Part shown: one piece after another, positions 52,429 through 62,514 of the stretch
How positions within the stretch are numbered: the stretch's first letter is position 1
How the letters are laid out: the number at the start of each line of letters is the position of its first letter
Origin: Prevotella sp.
GTDB taxonomy: Bacteria > Bacteroidota > Bacteroidia > Bacteroidales > Bacteroidaceae
Direction of reading: 5' to 3'
Assembly: GCA_017645905.1 (NCBI GenBank)
Contig: JAGCNO010000001.1
Span: 62,001 to 126,000, forward strand
Length of the DNA stretch: 64,000 nucleotides
Made by a program: the position numbers and the translations under genes
Notes under the pieces: generated by a model
Database searches by the model: none
Told to the model about the DNA's origin: nothing
Seen by the model: only the letters and a program-made list of their open reading frames with translations

Positions 52429-55296
52429 CTATTTGTAGATTTCCTCTTTCTTCAGTTCCACCACCTTACCGAAGCGGGCGAGGGCTTTCATGTCGGTGCG
52501 TTTCTTGTCGCCAATGACAATCCAGGCGCGGTTCGGGTTGGCGGCGATGTGCTGCCCGTGGAACTGCTTCACCTGCTCTGTGGTGACGGCGGGCAGCAGA
52601 CGGGCGGTGGCGGCGTTGGGGTCTTCATCGTAGCCTGCGAGACGTTTGTCGGCCACATACTCGGCAATGCTGCGGAAGGTAGGATAACGGTTCTGAATGT
52701 CATTGATGACACTCTGACGGGCGGCATCGAGGTTAGCATCCTTCATCGGCATCTGTCGCAGCAGGGAGTCGATGGTGGCCATAGCCTCGAGGGTCTTGTC
52801 GGCTTGGGTGCCGGTAGCGGTGATATAGCCGAGGGGTGCCTGCGGATAGAGTGCCAGGCTGGGGGTGATGCCCTTGCCGCTGGTGGAATAGGCCAAGGAG
52901 CGGAACTCTCGCACATTCTGGAACAGGACAGACGACATGCCGCCGCCAAAATATTCGTCGAAGAGGTCGAACACGGTGCGCTCCTCGGCCGAGGGAAGGG
53001 CACTGACGGCATCGTAGCTGACAACGTAGTTCTGGCGCGACTTAGGCACATGGTAGAAGAAAACGGTAGGCTCGGCAGGCTGCTGCAAGGGTCGGTAAAC
53101 GTCGGCCTGCGGACGGCTGCACTGGGCGATGGGGAGGGTCTGCGGAATCATACTGGCCAGACTCTCTACCGGCTGACGACCGCAGTAGAACAGCTCACAG
53201 TCGTATTGCTGCAAGTCGCGGAATAGGCTAAGCAGCTCGTCGCTCTTCAGCGCCTTCACCTCCTTCTTCGACAACTGGGTGAGGAAACTTGACTTCTCGC
53301 CATAGAGCACGCGCTCCAGGGCGGGTTTCAGCACATCGTCCTTCTGCTTGCCGAAGCCCTTATGGTCGACCTTATTTTCGTCCTTCACCTCGTCGAGTGC
53401 CTCATCGTCGCCCTCTACCGAGCTGAGGAAATGGCGGAGCAGTTGCAGGGCGGGCTGCAGCTCTTTGTCGGGGCCGGTAAGGCTGAGGCTGAAAGTCTTG
53501 TCGCTAGCCTCCACCTCCATCGTCGTTCCCATGCGCTGCCAGGCCTGCTCCAGCTGCTGTTTCTTCAGCGAGTCGGTGCCGAGGGCGCCCAGATAGGCGG
53601 CCAGCATGTCGAGCTTGGGCGTATGGAGCTTACCGTCCTTGTATCGCAGGGTGAAGGTGAAGATGTCGTTCATGGGGTTCTCCTTGTAGTAGAGGGTGGC
53701 GTGGTCGCTGAGACGGCGCGTCGTCACGTCACGGTTGAAGTCGACGGTGCGCGTTGCCATCTGCCTGACGGGCAGCTGCTCCAGCTCCTGTGCCAGTGCC
53801 GACTTAGCATCCATGTTCTTAGGGCTGACAGGCTTGTATCCGGGCTGCTTGAGCGTCTCCTTGTCGGGCGTGCCGTATTTCTTCTTGAGGGTGATGTAGT
53901 TAGCCCCGTAGTACTTACGGGCAGCAGCCATAACATCGTCTTTAGAGAGCTGACGGATATGGGCAATCTTGTCGAGCACGTCCTGCCAGGAGCGTCCTTT
54001 CGAGAAGGCATTGACCATGAGCATCGAGCGTTCGGTGATGGTCTCGAGCGACTGCTCAGCCTCCATGACCATCTCCTGCTTCAGGGCCTCCATCTGGTCG
54101 TTGCTGAAGTTTCCGTCCATGACCTGCTTCAGCTGCTCCATGATGCGCTCCTCGGCCGTTTTCATCTTGCCGAACAGGTTGGGGACGACGGCAATAGCGG
54201 TGCCTCCGGCGTCGTCGAGAGTCATGCTGACGGCCGCAGCGAGCATCACCTTATGCTCATTGCGCAGCGAGTCGAGACGTCCGGCCTTGTCGTTGTAGAG
54301 CAGCTTATTGACAAGGTCGAGGGCATCGGCATCGGGCTCAAACTCGGTGGGAGCCTTGAAGACGAGGGCCTCCATGCCGATAAGGGGTATAGGCAGCTTT
54401 ATCTCGTAGAGCTCACCGGCGGTGATGTCGGGCATGGGACTATGGCCGCGCTCCGGCACAGGACCTGTCTGCACACGTCCGAAAGTCTGCTCCAGCAGGG
54501 CGGTCAGCTCATCGTTGGGCGTGATGTCACCAGAGAGGATAAGTCCCATGTTCGAGGCTACATAATATTTCTTGAAGAAAGCCTCCATGTCGCTCAGCCG
54601 AGGGTTCTTCAGGTTCTCCGTCGAACCTATGATGGGATAGGCGTATGGCTGCTTCTTGAACACGGCAGCGAAGATATCGTCCACCAGGTTGCCCATGCCG
54701 TCGGCGGCTCGGTTTTTCTCCTCGTAGACATTCTCCAGCTCTCCCTGAAAGCCTCTGAACACCGGATTGATGAGTCGCTCCGAATTGAGGCGGCACCACT
54801 GGCTGATGAACTGCGGCATGAAGAAATTGTGGTAGTAGGTCATGTCGTGGCCCGTCCCGGCGTTCAGTCCGCTGCCGCCGTACTTCGATATCAGCCGGTT
54901 GAACTCGTTGGGAATGGCATAGTCGGCGGCCTTGAGGCTCAGCTCGTTGATATGCTGCTGAATATTGGTGCGGAGGGCCTCGTCGCTGGTCTGTGACAGA
55001 CGGTCATACTGTGCCGAGATGCTGTCGAGCCAGGGCTTCTCGGCGGCGTAATCGATGGTGCCGAGGCGGTCGGTGCCCTTGAACATGATGTGCTCGAAAT
55101 AGTGGGCGATGCCGGTATTGGGGCAGTCTTTGGCTCCGGCGCGTACCACGACGGCGCCGAACACTTTTGGCTGTGAATGGTCTTCGTTGAGCCAAACGGT
55201 CATGCCGTTGCTCAGCTTCAGCTCCCTCACCTCCAGCTGGGCCAGAGCCGTCTGGGCAGTAAGAAGGGCGAAGAATGTAAAGAGGATGTGTTTCAT
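52429..55296 (-). CDS. Secreted M16 (insulinase-family) zinc peptidase, two-domain form
   Basis: 955 residues with signal peptide (LFTFFALLTAQTALAQ). The inverted zinc motif HYFEH (HxxEH) lies near 66 with the downstream Glu in the NVYEEKNRAADG segment. Residues about 30-450 are the active half and about 510-930 the inactive partner half, which together form the clam-shell of M16 enzymes. Probably degrades short peptides in the periplasm. Confidence 0.9.
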   Translation of the reverse strand: MKHILFTFFALLTAQTALAQLEVRELKLSNGMTVWLNEDHSQPKVFGAVVVRAGAKDCPNTGIAHYFEHIMFKGTDRLGTIDYAAEKPWLDSISAQYDRLSQTSDEALRTNIQQHINELSLKAADYAIPNEFNRLISKYGGSGLNAGTGHDMTYYHNFFMPQFISQWCRLNSERLINPVFRGFQGELENVYEEKNRAADGMGNLVDDIFAAVFKKQPYAYPIIGSTENLKNPRLSDMEAFFKKYYVASNMGLILSGDITPNDELTALLEQTFGRVQTGPVPERGHSPMPDITAGELYEIKLPIPLIGMEALVFKAPTEFEPDADALDLVNKLLYNDKAGRLDSLRNEHKVMLAAAVSMTLDDAGGTAIAVVPNLFGKMKTAEERIMEQLKQVMDGNFSNDQMEALKQEMVMEAEQSLETITERSMLMVNAFSKGRSWQDVLDKIAHIRQLSKDDVMAAARKYYGANYITLKKKYGTPDKETLKQPGYKPVSPKNMDAKSALAQELEQLPVRQMATRTVDFNRDVTTRRLSDHATLYYKENPMNDIFTFTLRYKDGKLHTPKLDMLAAYLGALGTDSLKKQQLEQAWQRMGTTMEVEASDKTFSLSLTGPDKELQPALQLLRHFLSSVEGDDEALDEVKDENKVDHKGFGKQKDDVLKPALERVLYGEKSSFLTQLSKKEVKALKSDELLSLFRDLQQYDCELFYCGRQPVESLASMIPQTLPIAQCSRPQADVYRPLQQPAEPTVFFYHVPKSRQNYVVSYDAVSALPSAEERTVFDLFDEYFGGGMSSVLFQNVREFRSLAYSTSGKGITPSLALYPQAPLGYITATGTQADKTLEAMATIDSLLRQMPMKDANLDAARQSVINDIQNRYPTFRSIAEYVADKRLAGYDEDPNAATARLLPAVTTEQVKQFHGQHIAANPNRAWIVIGDKKRTDMKALARFGKVVELKKEEIYK

Positions 55297-55319
55297 GTTG
55301 GTTAGTTATGATGGGTTAG

Positions 55320-55339
55320 CCCCTCCTTGACGGGAGGGG
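55320..55339. repeat. Single G-rich REP-like arm
   Basis: CCCCTCCTTGACGGGAGGGG is a compact palindrome of the G-rich repeat family, between nadA and the M16 gene; it may end nadA transcription. Confidence 0.55.
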
Positions 55340-55369
55340 AACGGTAGCACAGGGTTGAATTTTTAGCGA

Positions 55370-56362
55370 TCAGCTTACAGCCAGCATGCGCTCGATGGGC
55401 TTGACGGCATCGGCAGCGATGGCGGGGTCTACTGTCACGGAGGGCCACTCGTAGCGGAGACAGTTGTAAATCTTGAGCAGCGAGTTCATCTTCATGTACT
55501 GGCACTCATTGCAGTGGCAGCCGATGGCTCCCTCACTGACTTCTGGCGGAACGGGGTAGAACTTTGTATCGGGGCACTGGCGCTGCATCTCGTGGAGAAT
55601 ACCGGCCTCGGTGGCCACAATGAACTCGTTCTCGGGATGCTCGGCGGCATACTTCAGCAGGACGGCGGTCGAGCCCACCACGTCGGCAGTCTTCAGCACG
55701 GGGCCTTTACACTCCGGATGAGCAAGGACAATCGCCTGCGGATGCTCCTGTTTAAGCTTTACGATAGCCTCGACGGAGAAGCGCTCATGAACATGACATC
55801 CGCCATTCCAGAGCAACATCTCACGGCCGGTGATGGCGTTGATATAGCTGCCGAGGTTATAGTCGGGGCCGAAGATGATTTTCTCGTCCTGCGGGAAGGT
55901 GTCGATGACCTTCTTCGCGTTTCCACTCGTGACGACGATGTCCGTGAGGGCCTTCACGGCGGCCGTAGTGTTCACATAGCTCACCACCTTATAGCCCGGA
56001 TGCTCTTCCTTATAGCGACGCAGGTCGTCGGCCTTGCAACTGTCGGCCAGCGAGCAGCCGGCATTGAGATCGGGACAGAGCACGAGCTTTTCCGGCGAGA
56101 GCAGCTTGCAGGTCTCGGCCATGAAGTGAACGCCACACATCACGATGATACGGGCATCGGTCTTAGCAGCCTGACGGGCCAGCGCCAGCGAGTCGCCGAT
56201 GAAGTCGGCAACCTCCTGCACAGGGCCTTCGGTGTAATAATGTGCCAGGATGACGGCCTGCTTCTCCTCACAAAGACGGCGAATCTCAGTCGCCAGGTCA
56301 ATACCCTCGGGTGCAGGCTCGTCAATGTAGCCCTGGGCTTTCCATTCAGATTTCAACAGCAT
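55370..56362 (-). CDS. nadA: Quinolinate synthase NadA
   Basis: Condenses iminoaspartate with dihydroxyacetone phosphate to quinolinate in NAD synthesis, using a [4Fe-4S] cluster. 330 residues, the usual length. Cys-containing motifs: VMCGVHFMAET, NAGCSLADSCKADD, HPECKGPVLKTADVVGST and IGCHCNECQYMKMN. The nadB and nadC partners are not beside it. Confidence 0.95.
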   Translation of the reverse strand: MLLKSEWKAQGYIDEPAPEGIDLATEIRRLCEEKQAVILAHYYTEGPVQEVADFIGDSLALARQAAKTDARIIVMCGVHFMAETCKLLSPEKLVLCPDLNAGCSLADSCKADDLRRYKEEHPGYKVVSYVNTTAAVKALTDIVVTSGNAKKVIDTFPQDEKIIFGPDYNLGSYINAITGREMLLWNGGCHVHERFSVEAIVKLKQEHPQAIVLAHPECKGPVLKTADVVGSTAVLLKYAAEHPENEFIVATEAGILHEMQRQCPDTKFYPVPPEVSEGAIGCHCNECQYMKMNSLLKIYNCLRYEWPSVTVDPAIAADAVKPIERMLAVS

Positions 56363-56398
56363 ACTATTTTCGTTTAGTGATTAATCATTTTTATAATG

Positions 56399-56510
56399 AG
56401 CCGTTTTCTCTTGGAGAAAAAGCCGTTCTTTCCATTCGAATAAGCCGTCCTTTCCATCCAAATAAGCCGTCCTTTCTATGAGAAAAAGCCGTTCTTTCTC
56501 CGCAGCACAT
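56399..56510. repeat. GAAAGAACGG units upstream of nadA
   Basis: Five inverse units (CCGTTCTTTC, CCGTCCTTTC) alternate with ATTCGAATAAG and ATGAGAAAAAG linkers. They are read in sense in the nadA leader as GAAAGAACGG. Confidence 0.75.
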
Positions 56511-56599
56511 ATTTTCGGCTACAAAATTACAAAGATTAAATCTTTTACCCACCATAAAAGGTTGAAAAAAAACAAAAAAACGGTGGAGTGTGATATTTA

Positions 56600-56631
56600 T
56601 TTGGATTATTGAAAAGAAAATCGTAACTTTG
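56600..56631 (+). promoter_or_regulatory. Promoter of the inositol-phosphate synthase operon (near-leaderless)
   Basis: TTTG (56600-56603), 20 bases, TAACTTTG (56624-56631), then eight bases to the ATG at 56640, predicting a leader of only one to three bases. Confidence 0.85.
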
Positions 56632-56639
56632 CAGCCGAT

Positions 56640-58088
56640 ATGAAAAACGCTAATGTGAAGCCTGCCGCCGGACGGCTGGGCATACTTATTGTGGGCAACG
56701 GTGCTGTTGCTACAACTTTTGTTACTGGAGTTCTCCTGGCACGTCGTGGACTGGGCAAGCCTATCGGGTCGATGACGCAGTATGACAAAGTAAGAGTAAA
56801 GACCTCCCCCAACCCCTCCGAAGGTGGGGAGAAATGTTATCTGCACTATGGCGAGATAGTGCCGCTGGCAAAGCTCGACGACCTGGTGTTCGGCTGCTGG
56901 GATGTCTACCCGCAGAATGCCTATCAGGCTGCCATCTATGCCGAGGTGCTGCGCAAGGAGGACATTGACCCTGTGCGTGACGAGCTGGAGCAGATAGTGC
57001 CCATGACGGCCGCCTTCGACAAGGATTATGCAAAGAGGTTAGATGGGACGAATGTGAAAAGGAGACCCACCCCTCAGCCCCTCCCTTCAGGGAGGGGAAT
57101 AGATACTATCTCAGCTGATAATTTTGGAGAAATAGGTCAATATTCCCCTCCCTGTGAGGGAGGGGCCAGGGGAGGGTCTGATTTAATCCCCACCCGCTGG
57201 GAGATGGTCGAGCTGCTACGCGAGGACATCAGGCGGTTCAAGGCTGAGAAGAAATGTGACCGCGTGGTGGTACTCTGGGCTGCGTCGACGGAGATTTACG
57301 TTCCCGTGGACAAGGAGGTGCACTACTCACTCGAAACGCTTGAGGCAGCGATGAAGGCCGATGACCGCAAGCGCATCGCCCCGTCGATGTGCTATGCCTA
57401 CGCTGCACTCTCGGAGGGCTGTCCCTTCATCATGGGAGCGCCCAATACGACGGTCGATATTCCCGCCATGTGGGAGCTGGCCGAGAAGATGCACATGCCC
57501 ATCGCCGGCAAAGACTTCAAGACGGGCCAGACGCTCGTCAAGAGTGGCTTCGCGCCCATCATAGGCACCCGTTGCCTGGCTCTCGACGGATGGTTCTCGA
57601 CGAACATTTTGGGTAACCGTGACGGTCTGGTGCTTGACGAGCCAGCAAACTTCCACACCAAGGAGGTGAGCAAGCTCTCTACCTTAGAGACCATCTTGCG
57701 GGGCGACGAGCAGCCTGAACTTTACGGCGACTATTACCACAAGGTGCGCATCAACTACTATCCGCCGCGCAACGACAACAAGGAGTCATGGGACAACATC
57801 GACATCCGCGGTTGGCTGGGCTATCCTATGCAGATCAAGATTAACTTCCTCTGCCGAGACAGCATCCTGGCAGCTCCCGTGTGCCTCGACCTCTGTCTGC
57901 TTATGGACCTGGCTGCTCGTGCCGGACGATGGGGCACGCAGCGCTTCCTGAGTTTCTTCCTGAAGAGTCCTATGCATGACTACACACAGGGCGAACTGCC
58001 CGTGAACCATCTCTACCAGCAGCACACCATGCTGCGCAACGCCCTCCGCGAAATGGGCGGCTACGAACCCGACGAAGAAATGGATTAA
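56640..58088 (+). CDS. ino1: Myo-inositol-1-phosphate synthase with in-frame repeat inserts
   Basis: Converts glucose 6-phosphate to inositol phosphate with NAD. The Rossmann motif GILIVGNGAVATTFVTG opens the protein; GAPNTTVDIPAMWE, GKDFKTGQT, NILGNRDG, NYYPPRNDNKESWDNIDI and CRDSILAAP are the conserved family blocks. At 482 residues it is about 50 longer than relatives. The surplus is PNPSEGGE near residue 57 (DNA 56801-56831) and about 40 residues (RPTPQPLPSGRG...PPCEGGARGG) between GTNVK and TRWEMVEL, encoded by an inverted pair of the G-rich repeat (57064-57178). The downstream parE begins three bases after the stop. Role in phosphoinositol or inositol sphingolipids is inference. Confidence 0.92.
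   Translation: MKNANVKPAAGRLGILIVGNGAVATTFVTGVLLARRGLGKPIGSMTQYDKVRVKTSPNPSEGGEKCYLHYGEIVPLAKLDDLVFGCWDVYPQNAYQAAIYAEVLRKEDIDPVRDELEQIVPMTAAFDKDYAKRLDGTNVKRRPTPQPLPSGRGIDTISADNFGEIGQYSPPCEGGARGGSDLIPTRWEMVELLREDIRRFKAEKKCDRVVVLWAASTEIYVPVDKEVHYSLETLEAAMKADDRKRIAPSMCYAYAALSEGCPFIMGAPNTTVDIPAMWELAEKMHMPIAGKDFKTGQTLVKSGFAPIIGTRCLALDGWFSTNILGNRDGLVLDEPANFHTKEVSKLSTLETILRGDEQPELYGDYYHKVRINYYPPRNDNKESWDNIDIRGWLGYPMQIKINFLCRDSILAAPVCLDLCLLMDLAARAGRWGTQRFLSFFLKSPMHDYTQGELPVNHLYQQHTMLRNALREMGGYEPDEEMD
57064..57178. repeat. G-rich REP-like inverted pair inserted in frame in ino1
   Basis: GACCCACCCC..CTCCCTTCAGGGAGGGG at the left faces CCCCTCCCTGTGAGGGAGGGG..GGAGGGTC at the right, as in the intergenic copies 6373-6540 and 47627-47741. 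It encodes about 40 residues without a stop. Confidence 0.8.
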
Positions 58089-58091
58089 TAT

Positions 58092-60041
58092 ATGGACGAT
58101 AATAATATTGTGAACGGTCAGCAGCCTGTTGACTATGGCGATGACAACATACGTACCCTTACTGGCACAGAGCATATACGTCTGCGTCCAGGTATGTACA
58201 TCGGCCGACTGGGCGACGGCTCGTTGGCCGAGGACGGCATCTACGTGCTGCTGAAAGAAGTGATAGACAACTCTATCGACGAGTTCAAGATGAAGGCTGG
58301 CGACCGTCTGGAAGTCAATGTGGACGACAACTTGCGCGTCTCTGTACGTGACTATGGCCGAGGCATTCCACAGGGTAAGATGATTGAGGCTGTCTCCGTG
58401 CTCAATACGGGCGGTAAATATGACTCAAAGGCCTTTAAGAAATCTATCGGACTGAACGGTGTGGGCGTGAAGGCGGTGAACGCCTTGAGCGCAAAGTTCG
58501 AGGTGGCAAGCTATCGTGATGGTAAGGTGCGACGTGCCTGTTTCGAGAAAGGAAAGCTCGTGAGCGATACCACAGAGAACACGAAGGACGAGAACGGAAC
58601 GTATATCTTCTTCGAGCCTGATACTGACCCAACGCTCTTCCCCAACTACCGTTTCCACGATGACATTGTGGAGAACATGCTCCGCAACTACACCTATCTG
58701 AACATAGGTCTGACCATCATGTACAATGGCCGGCGCATCGTCTCCCGCCGAGGCTTGGAGGACTTATTGAAAGACCGAATGAGTGCCGACCCCCTCTACC
58801 CTATCATCCACCTGCAGGGCGAGGACATTGAGATAGCCTTTACTCATGCTAACCAGTATGGTGAAGAGTATTATAGCTTTGTAAACGGACAACACACTAC
58901 GCAGGGCGGAACGCATCAGAGTGCCTTTAAGGAGCACATCGCCCGCACCATTAAGGAGTTCTACCAGAAGAACTTCGAGTATGGCGATATACGTACTGGC
59001 ATCGTTGCGGCTATTGCTCTTAATGTGGAAGAACCCGTCTTTGAGAGTCAGACGAAGATTAAGCTCGGTTCTACCAATATGGCGCCGGCAACGCCCGAGA
59101 ATCCTTCTCCCACAAGTATCAATAAGTACGTCGGTGATTTCATCAAGACAGAGGTGGACAACTACTTGCACCGCAACAGCGACGTGGCAGAAGTGATGCT
59201 CCAGAAGATTCAGGAAAGTGAAAAGGAACGCAAGGCTATGGCGGGTATCACAAAGCTTGCCCGTGAACGTGCCAAGAAAGCCAGCTTACATAACCGTAAG
59301 CTCCGCGATTGCCGCATACACTACAGCGATGTAAAGAACGAACTAAAGGAACAATCGTGTATCTTTATCACCGAGGGCGACTCCGCCAGCGGAAGCATCA
59401 CAAAGAGCCGAGACGTCAATACTCAGGCGGTCTTTTCGTTAAGAGGAAAACCGCTGAACACCTTTGGCCTTACCAAGAAAGTGGTTTACGAGAACGAGGA
59501 GTTCAATCTCCTGCAGGCTGCCCTTGATATAGAGGACGGAATAGACTCGCTGCGCTATAATAAGGTTATCGTGGCAACCGATGCCGATGTCGACGGTATG
59601 CACATCCGTTTGCTTATCATCACCTTCTTCCTGCAGTTCTTCCCCGAGCTTATCCGTACCGGGCATGTCTACGTATTGCAGACACCGCTCTTCCGCGTTC
59701 GCAATCGTCGTACTAAAATAAAAAAGAAGGAAGTACTGACGAACGATAAGAGCGATTTTATAGTTCGCTATTGCTACAGCGAAGAAGAACGTCTGCAGGC
59801 TATCAGCGACCTCGGCCCTGATCCAGAGATTACACGATTCAAAGGGTTAGGAGAAATTTCTCCTGAGGAGTTCGCAGGATTTATAGGCCCGGACATTCGC
59901 TTGGAGCAAGTCACCCTTCATAAGACAGACCAGGTACAAAAGCTTCTGGAATACTACATGGGCAAGAACACGATGGAGCGTCAGAACTTCATTATCGATA
60001 ACCTCGTCATTGAGGAAGACCGGCCCGAAGAGGAAGAATAA
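58092..60041 (+). CDS. parE: DNA topoisomerase IV subunit B (ParE)
   Basis: ATPase subunit that with ParC unlinks daughter chromosomes. 649 residues. GHKL ATPase motifs: [48 protein letters not shown] motifs: EGDSASGSI and [11 protein letters not shown]-terminal [12 protein letters not shown]. ParE is preferred over GyrB because of the short length without insert and the sequence [16 protein letters not shown]. The stop is followed at once by the DnaA-box-rich region. Confidence 0.92.
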   Translation: MDDNNIVNGQQPVDYGDDNIRTLTGTEHIRLRPGMYIGRLGDGSLAEDGIYVLLKEVIDNSIDEFKMKAGDRLEVNVDDNLRVSVRDYGRGIPQGKMIEAVSVLNTGGKYDSKAFKKSIGLNGVGVKAVNALSAKFEVASYRDGKVRRACFEKGKLVSDTTENTKDENGTYIFFEPDTDPTLFPNYRFHDDIVENMLRNYTYLNIGLTIMYNGRRIVSRRGLEDLLKDRMSADPLYPIIHLQGEDIEIAFTHANQYGEEYYSFVNGQHTTQGGTHQSAFKEHIARTIKEFYQKNFEYGDIRTGIVAAIALNVEEPVFESQTKIKLGSTNMAPATPENPSPTSINKYVGDFIKTEVDNYLHRNSDVAEVMLQKIQESEKERKAMAGITKLARERAKKASLHNRKLRDCRIHYSDVKNELKEQSCIFITEGDSASGSITKSRDVNTQAVFSLRGKPLNTFGLTKKVVYENEEFNLLQAALDIEDGIDSLRYNKVIVATDADVDGMHIRLLIITFFLQFFPELIRTGHVYVLQTPLFRVRNRRTKIKKKEVLTNDKSDFIVRYCYSEEERLQAISDLGPDPEITRFKGLGEISPEEFAGFIGPDIRLEQVTLHKTDQVQKLLEYYMGKNTMERQNFIIDNLVIEEDRPEEEE

Positions 60042-60438
60042 TTGTGGATAAGTGTGTGGATAACTACGCTACTAAATTGTGGATAACTGCAAAACAGCAG
60101 AAGGAAAGCCAAACATCGTGGAAAACATGGAATAACTCCTACAATTAATCGCCTCTTATCAACCAATAACAGAAAGAAAAGATTATAAACAATAACTTTC
60201 TCCACCGAAAAAGGAAATTGTGGATAACATACAAAGAGGTGTAAATATCAGTCAATTAACATCCACACCGACAAACTGAAAATCCTAATATCATGTGGAA
60301 AAACAATTAACCAAGTAAAAGACAAAATACTTATCAACTTATCAACGCCCTATCATACTCAGCATATTTTTTCTTTTAAAAGATAAAAAAGAAATAATAA
60401 AATGATAGGGCGTTGATAATAACGAAAACACTAAGACT
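60042..60438. other. Candidate chromosomal replication origin (oriC)
   Basis: Four exact copies of TGTGGATAA (inverse of the DnaA box TTATCCACA) at 60043-60051, 60055-60063, 60078-60086 and 60219-60227, all in one orientation. Near-matches occur at 60257-60266 (ATCCACACC), 60294 (TGTGGAAAA), 60152, 60331 and 60339 (TTATCAAC). To the right is an A/T-rich stretch (60357-60401) enclosed by a perfect 18-bp inverted repeat, TTATCAACGCCCTATCAT (60339-60356) and its inverse (60402-60419). No gene is present. Box density and an A/T-rich unwinding-type element beside them fit an origin. Confidence 0.7.
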
Positions 60439-62514
60439 ATGATAAACAACCAGCTGTTACATCCTGAGAGCATCGTCGTCATCGGCGGCTCCAACAATGT
60501 GCATAAGCCCGGCGGTGCTGTAGTGCGCAATATTCTTAATGGCGGCTATCAAGGCACGCTACGTGTGGTGAATCCTAAAGAAGACGAAGTACAGGGCATT
60601 AAGGCTTTTCACGATGCCCGAGAGTTACCGCCAACCGACTTGGCCGTGCTTGTCGTGGCGGCAAAGTATTGTCCTGACTATGTGGAGCTATTGGCATCGG
60701 AGAAAGGAGTCAAGGCCTTTATTATCATTTCTGCCGGCTTTAGTGAGGAGACTCCCGAAGGAGCTGCCTTGGAAAAGAAAATAACCGACACTTGCGACCG
60801 TTATGGTTGTGCCCTAATAGGCCCTAACTGTATCGGCTTGCTCAACAGTTGGCATCACTCAGTATTTACCAAACCTATCCCGCAGCTGAACCCCAAGGGT
60901 GTGGACTTTATCTCTGGTTCTGGAGCTACGGCGGTATTCATTTTGGAGAGTGCCGTTACAAAGGGCTTGCAGTTCAATAGCGTCTGGTCGATAGGTAACG
61001 GCCATCAGATAGGCATAGAGACCGTATTGGAGTATATGGACGAGCATTTCGACCCTGAACGTGACTCATTAATAAAACTTCTTTATATAGAGAATATCGG
61101 TGACCCTGACAAGTTGCTCTTCCATGCTACGTCACTCATTCGCAAGGGCTGTCATATTGCAGCCATCAAGGCCGGTTCTTCTGCAGCAGGAAGTCGTGCT
61201 GCCAGCAGTCACACAGGTGCAATGGCCAGTAGTGACTCTGCCGTAGAGGCTCTCTTCCGTAAGGCAGGAATCGTTCGTTGTTTCGGCCGTGAGGAACTGA
61301 CTACGGTAGGTTGTATCTTTAAGAGTTTGGAGTCGAAAGTGGATAGTTTAAAGTCAAACTTAAACTTTGCTATTGTTACTCACGCCGGCGGTCCTGGTGT
61401 GATGCTTACCGACGCACTTTCCAAGGGCGGTATGAACGTGCCGAAATTGGAGGGAAAGGCCGCCGAAGAACTGAAACAGAAGCTGTTGCCAGGCTCATCG
61501 GTAGCCAACCCCATTGACATTCTCGCTACGGCTCAGCCAGAGCATCTTGCCACAGCCATAGACTATTGTGAGAACCGCTTTGACAACATCGATGCCATTA
61601 TGGTCATTTTCGGTACACCAGGATTGGTGCAGGTCTTTGAGATTTACGACGTGCTTCACAAGAAGATGCTCACTTGCAAGAAACCCATCTTCCCTATCTT
61701 ACCCAGCGTGAACACCGCCGGACCGGAGGTGCAGGAGTTCTTACGTAAAGGTCATGTAAACTTTAGTGATGAAGTAACGATGGCCACCGCCCTTACTCGT
61801 GTCATCAAGACGCCTGCTCCTGCCGACCAGAATGTCGTCGTGAACGGTGTGGACGTGCCAAAGATAAGGAGAATTATTGACGGCATTAAGGAAAGTGGCT
61901 ACATCAGTCCTGAGAAGGTACACGACCTTCTTTCCGCCGCCGGCATCCCAACGGTGCCTGAGTTCGTCAGCGCTGACAAGGCCGAGTTGCTGGCTTTTGC
62001 CGAAAAGGTAGGCTATCCTGTTGTGGCCAAGGTAGTGGGTCCTGTGCACAAAAGCGATGTTGGCGGCGTGGCCCTCAACATTCGCAACAAGGAAGTGCTG
62101 AGTGCCGAAATAGACCGCATGATGCAGATTCAGGATGCTACTGGTGTGATGGTTCAGAAGATGCTACGCGGCACAGAGCTCTTCATCGGTGCCAAGTACG
62201 AGCCTCGCTTTGGTCACGTCGTGCTTTGCGGCTTGGGAGGCATCTTTGTCGAGGTACTTCGCGATGTGAGCAGCGGCTTGGCTCCACTTTCCTATGAGGA
62301 GGCTTTCTCCATGATTCACTCGCTTCGCGGCTACAAGATTCTTCAGGGCACCCGTGGTCAGCAGGGCATTAACGAACGTAAATATGCCGAGATTATCGTC
62401 CGCCTCTCTACCCTACTCCGCTTTGCTACGGAGATCAAGGAGATGGACATTAATCCGCTCCTGGCCGATGGCGATGATATCATCGCCGTTGATGCCCGCA
62501 TTCTCATAGAATAA
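60439..62514 (+). CDS. ADP-forming acetate-CoA ligase (fused alpha and beta subunits)
   Basis: Converts acyl-CoA, ADP and phosphate to acid, ATP and CoA, an energy-yielding last step of acetate production. 691 residues: CoA-binding domain (about 5-130, SIVVIGGSNNVHKPGGAVVRN), succinyl-CoA-ligase-like domains (about 145-460) with the phosphorylated-His region ASSHTGAMASSDSA, and a C-terminal ATP-grasp domain (about 475-691; GYPVVAKVVGPVHKSDVGGV, EMDINPLLADG). The segment FKSLESKVDSLKSNLN near 300 is encoded by an AGTTTGGAGTCGAAAGTGG-type repeat and looks inserted. Independent of parE; no consensus promoter seen. Confidence 0.92.
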   Translation: MINNQLLHPESIVVIGGSNNVHKPGGAVVRNILNGGYQGTLRVVNPKEDEVQGIKAFHDARELPPTDLAVLVVAAKYCPDYVELLASEKGVKAFIIISAGFSEETPEGAALEKKITDTCDRYGCALIGPNCIGLLNSWHHSVFTKPIPQLNPKGVDFISGSGATAVFILESAVTKGLQFNSVWSIGNGHQIGIETVLEYMDEHFDPERDSLIKLLYIENIGDPDKLLFHATSLIRKGCHIAAIKAGSSAAGSRAASSHTGAMASSDSAVEALFRKAGIVRCFGREELTTVGCIFKSLESKVDSLKSNLNFAIVTHAGGPGVMLTDALSKGGMNVPKLEGKAAEELKQKLLPGSSVANPIDILATAQPEHLATAIDYCENRFDNIDAIMVIFGTPGLVQVFEIYDVLHKKMLTCKKPIFPILPSVNTAGPEVQEFLRKGHVNFSDEVTMATALTRVIKTPAPADQNVVVNGVDVPKIRRIIDGIKESGYISPEKVHDLLSAAGIPTVPEFVSADKAELLAFAEKVGYPVVAKVVGPVHKSDVGGVALNIRNKEVLSAEIDRMMQIQDATGVMVQKMLRGTELFIGAKYEPRFGHVVLCGLGGIFVEVLRDVSSGLAPLSYEEAFSMIHSLRGYKILQGTRGQQGINERKYAEIIVRLSTLLRFATEIKEMDINPLLADGDDIIAVDARILIE

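Noticed and set aside
53362..54996. 544-codon open frame on the plus strand within the M16 gene
   Set aside because: Antisense shadow in high-GC coding DNA; the minus frame has the zinc motif and signal peptide.
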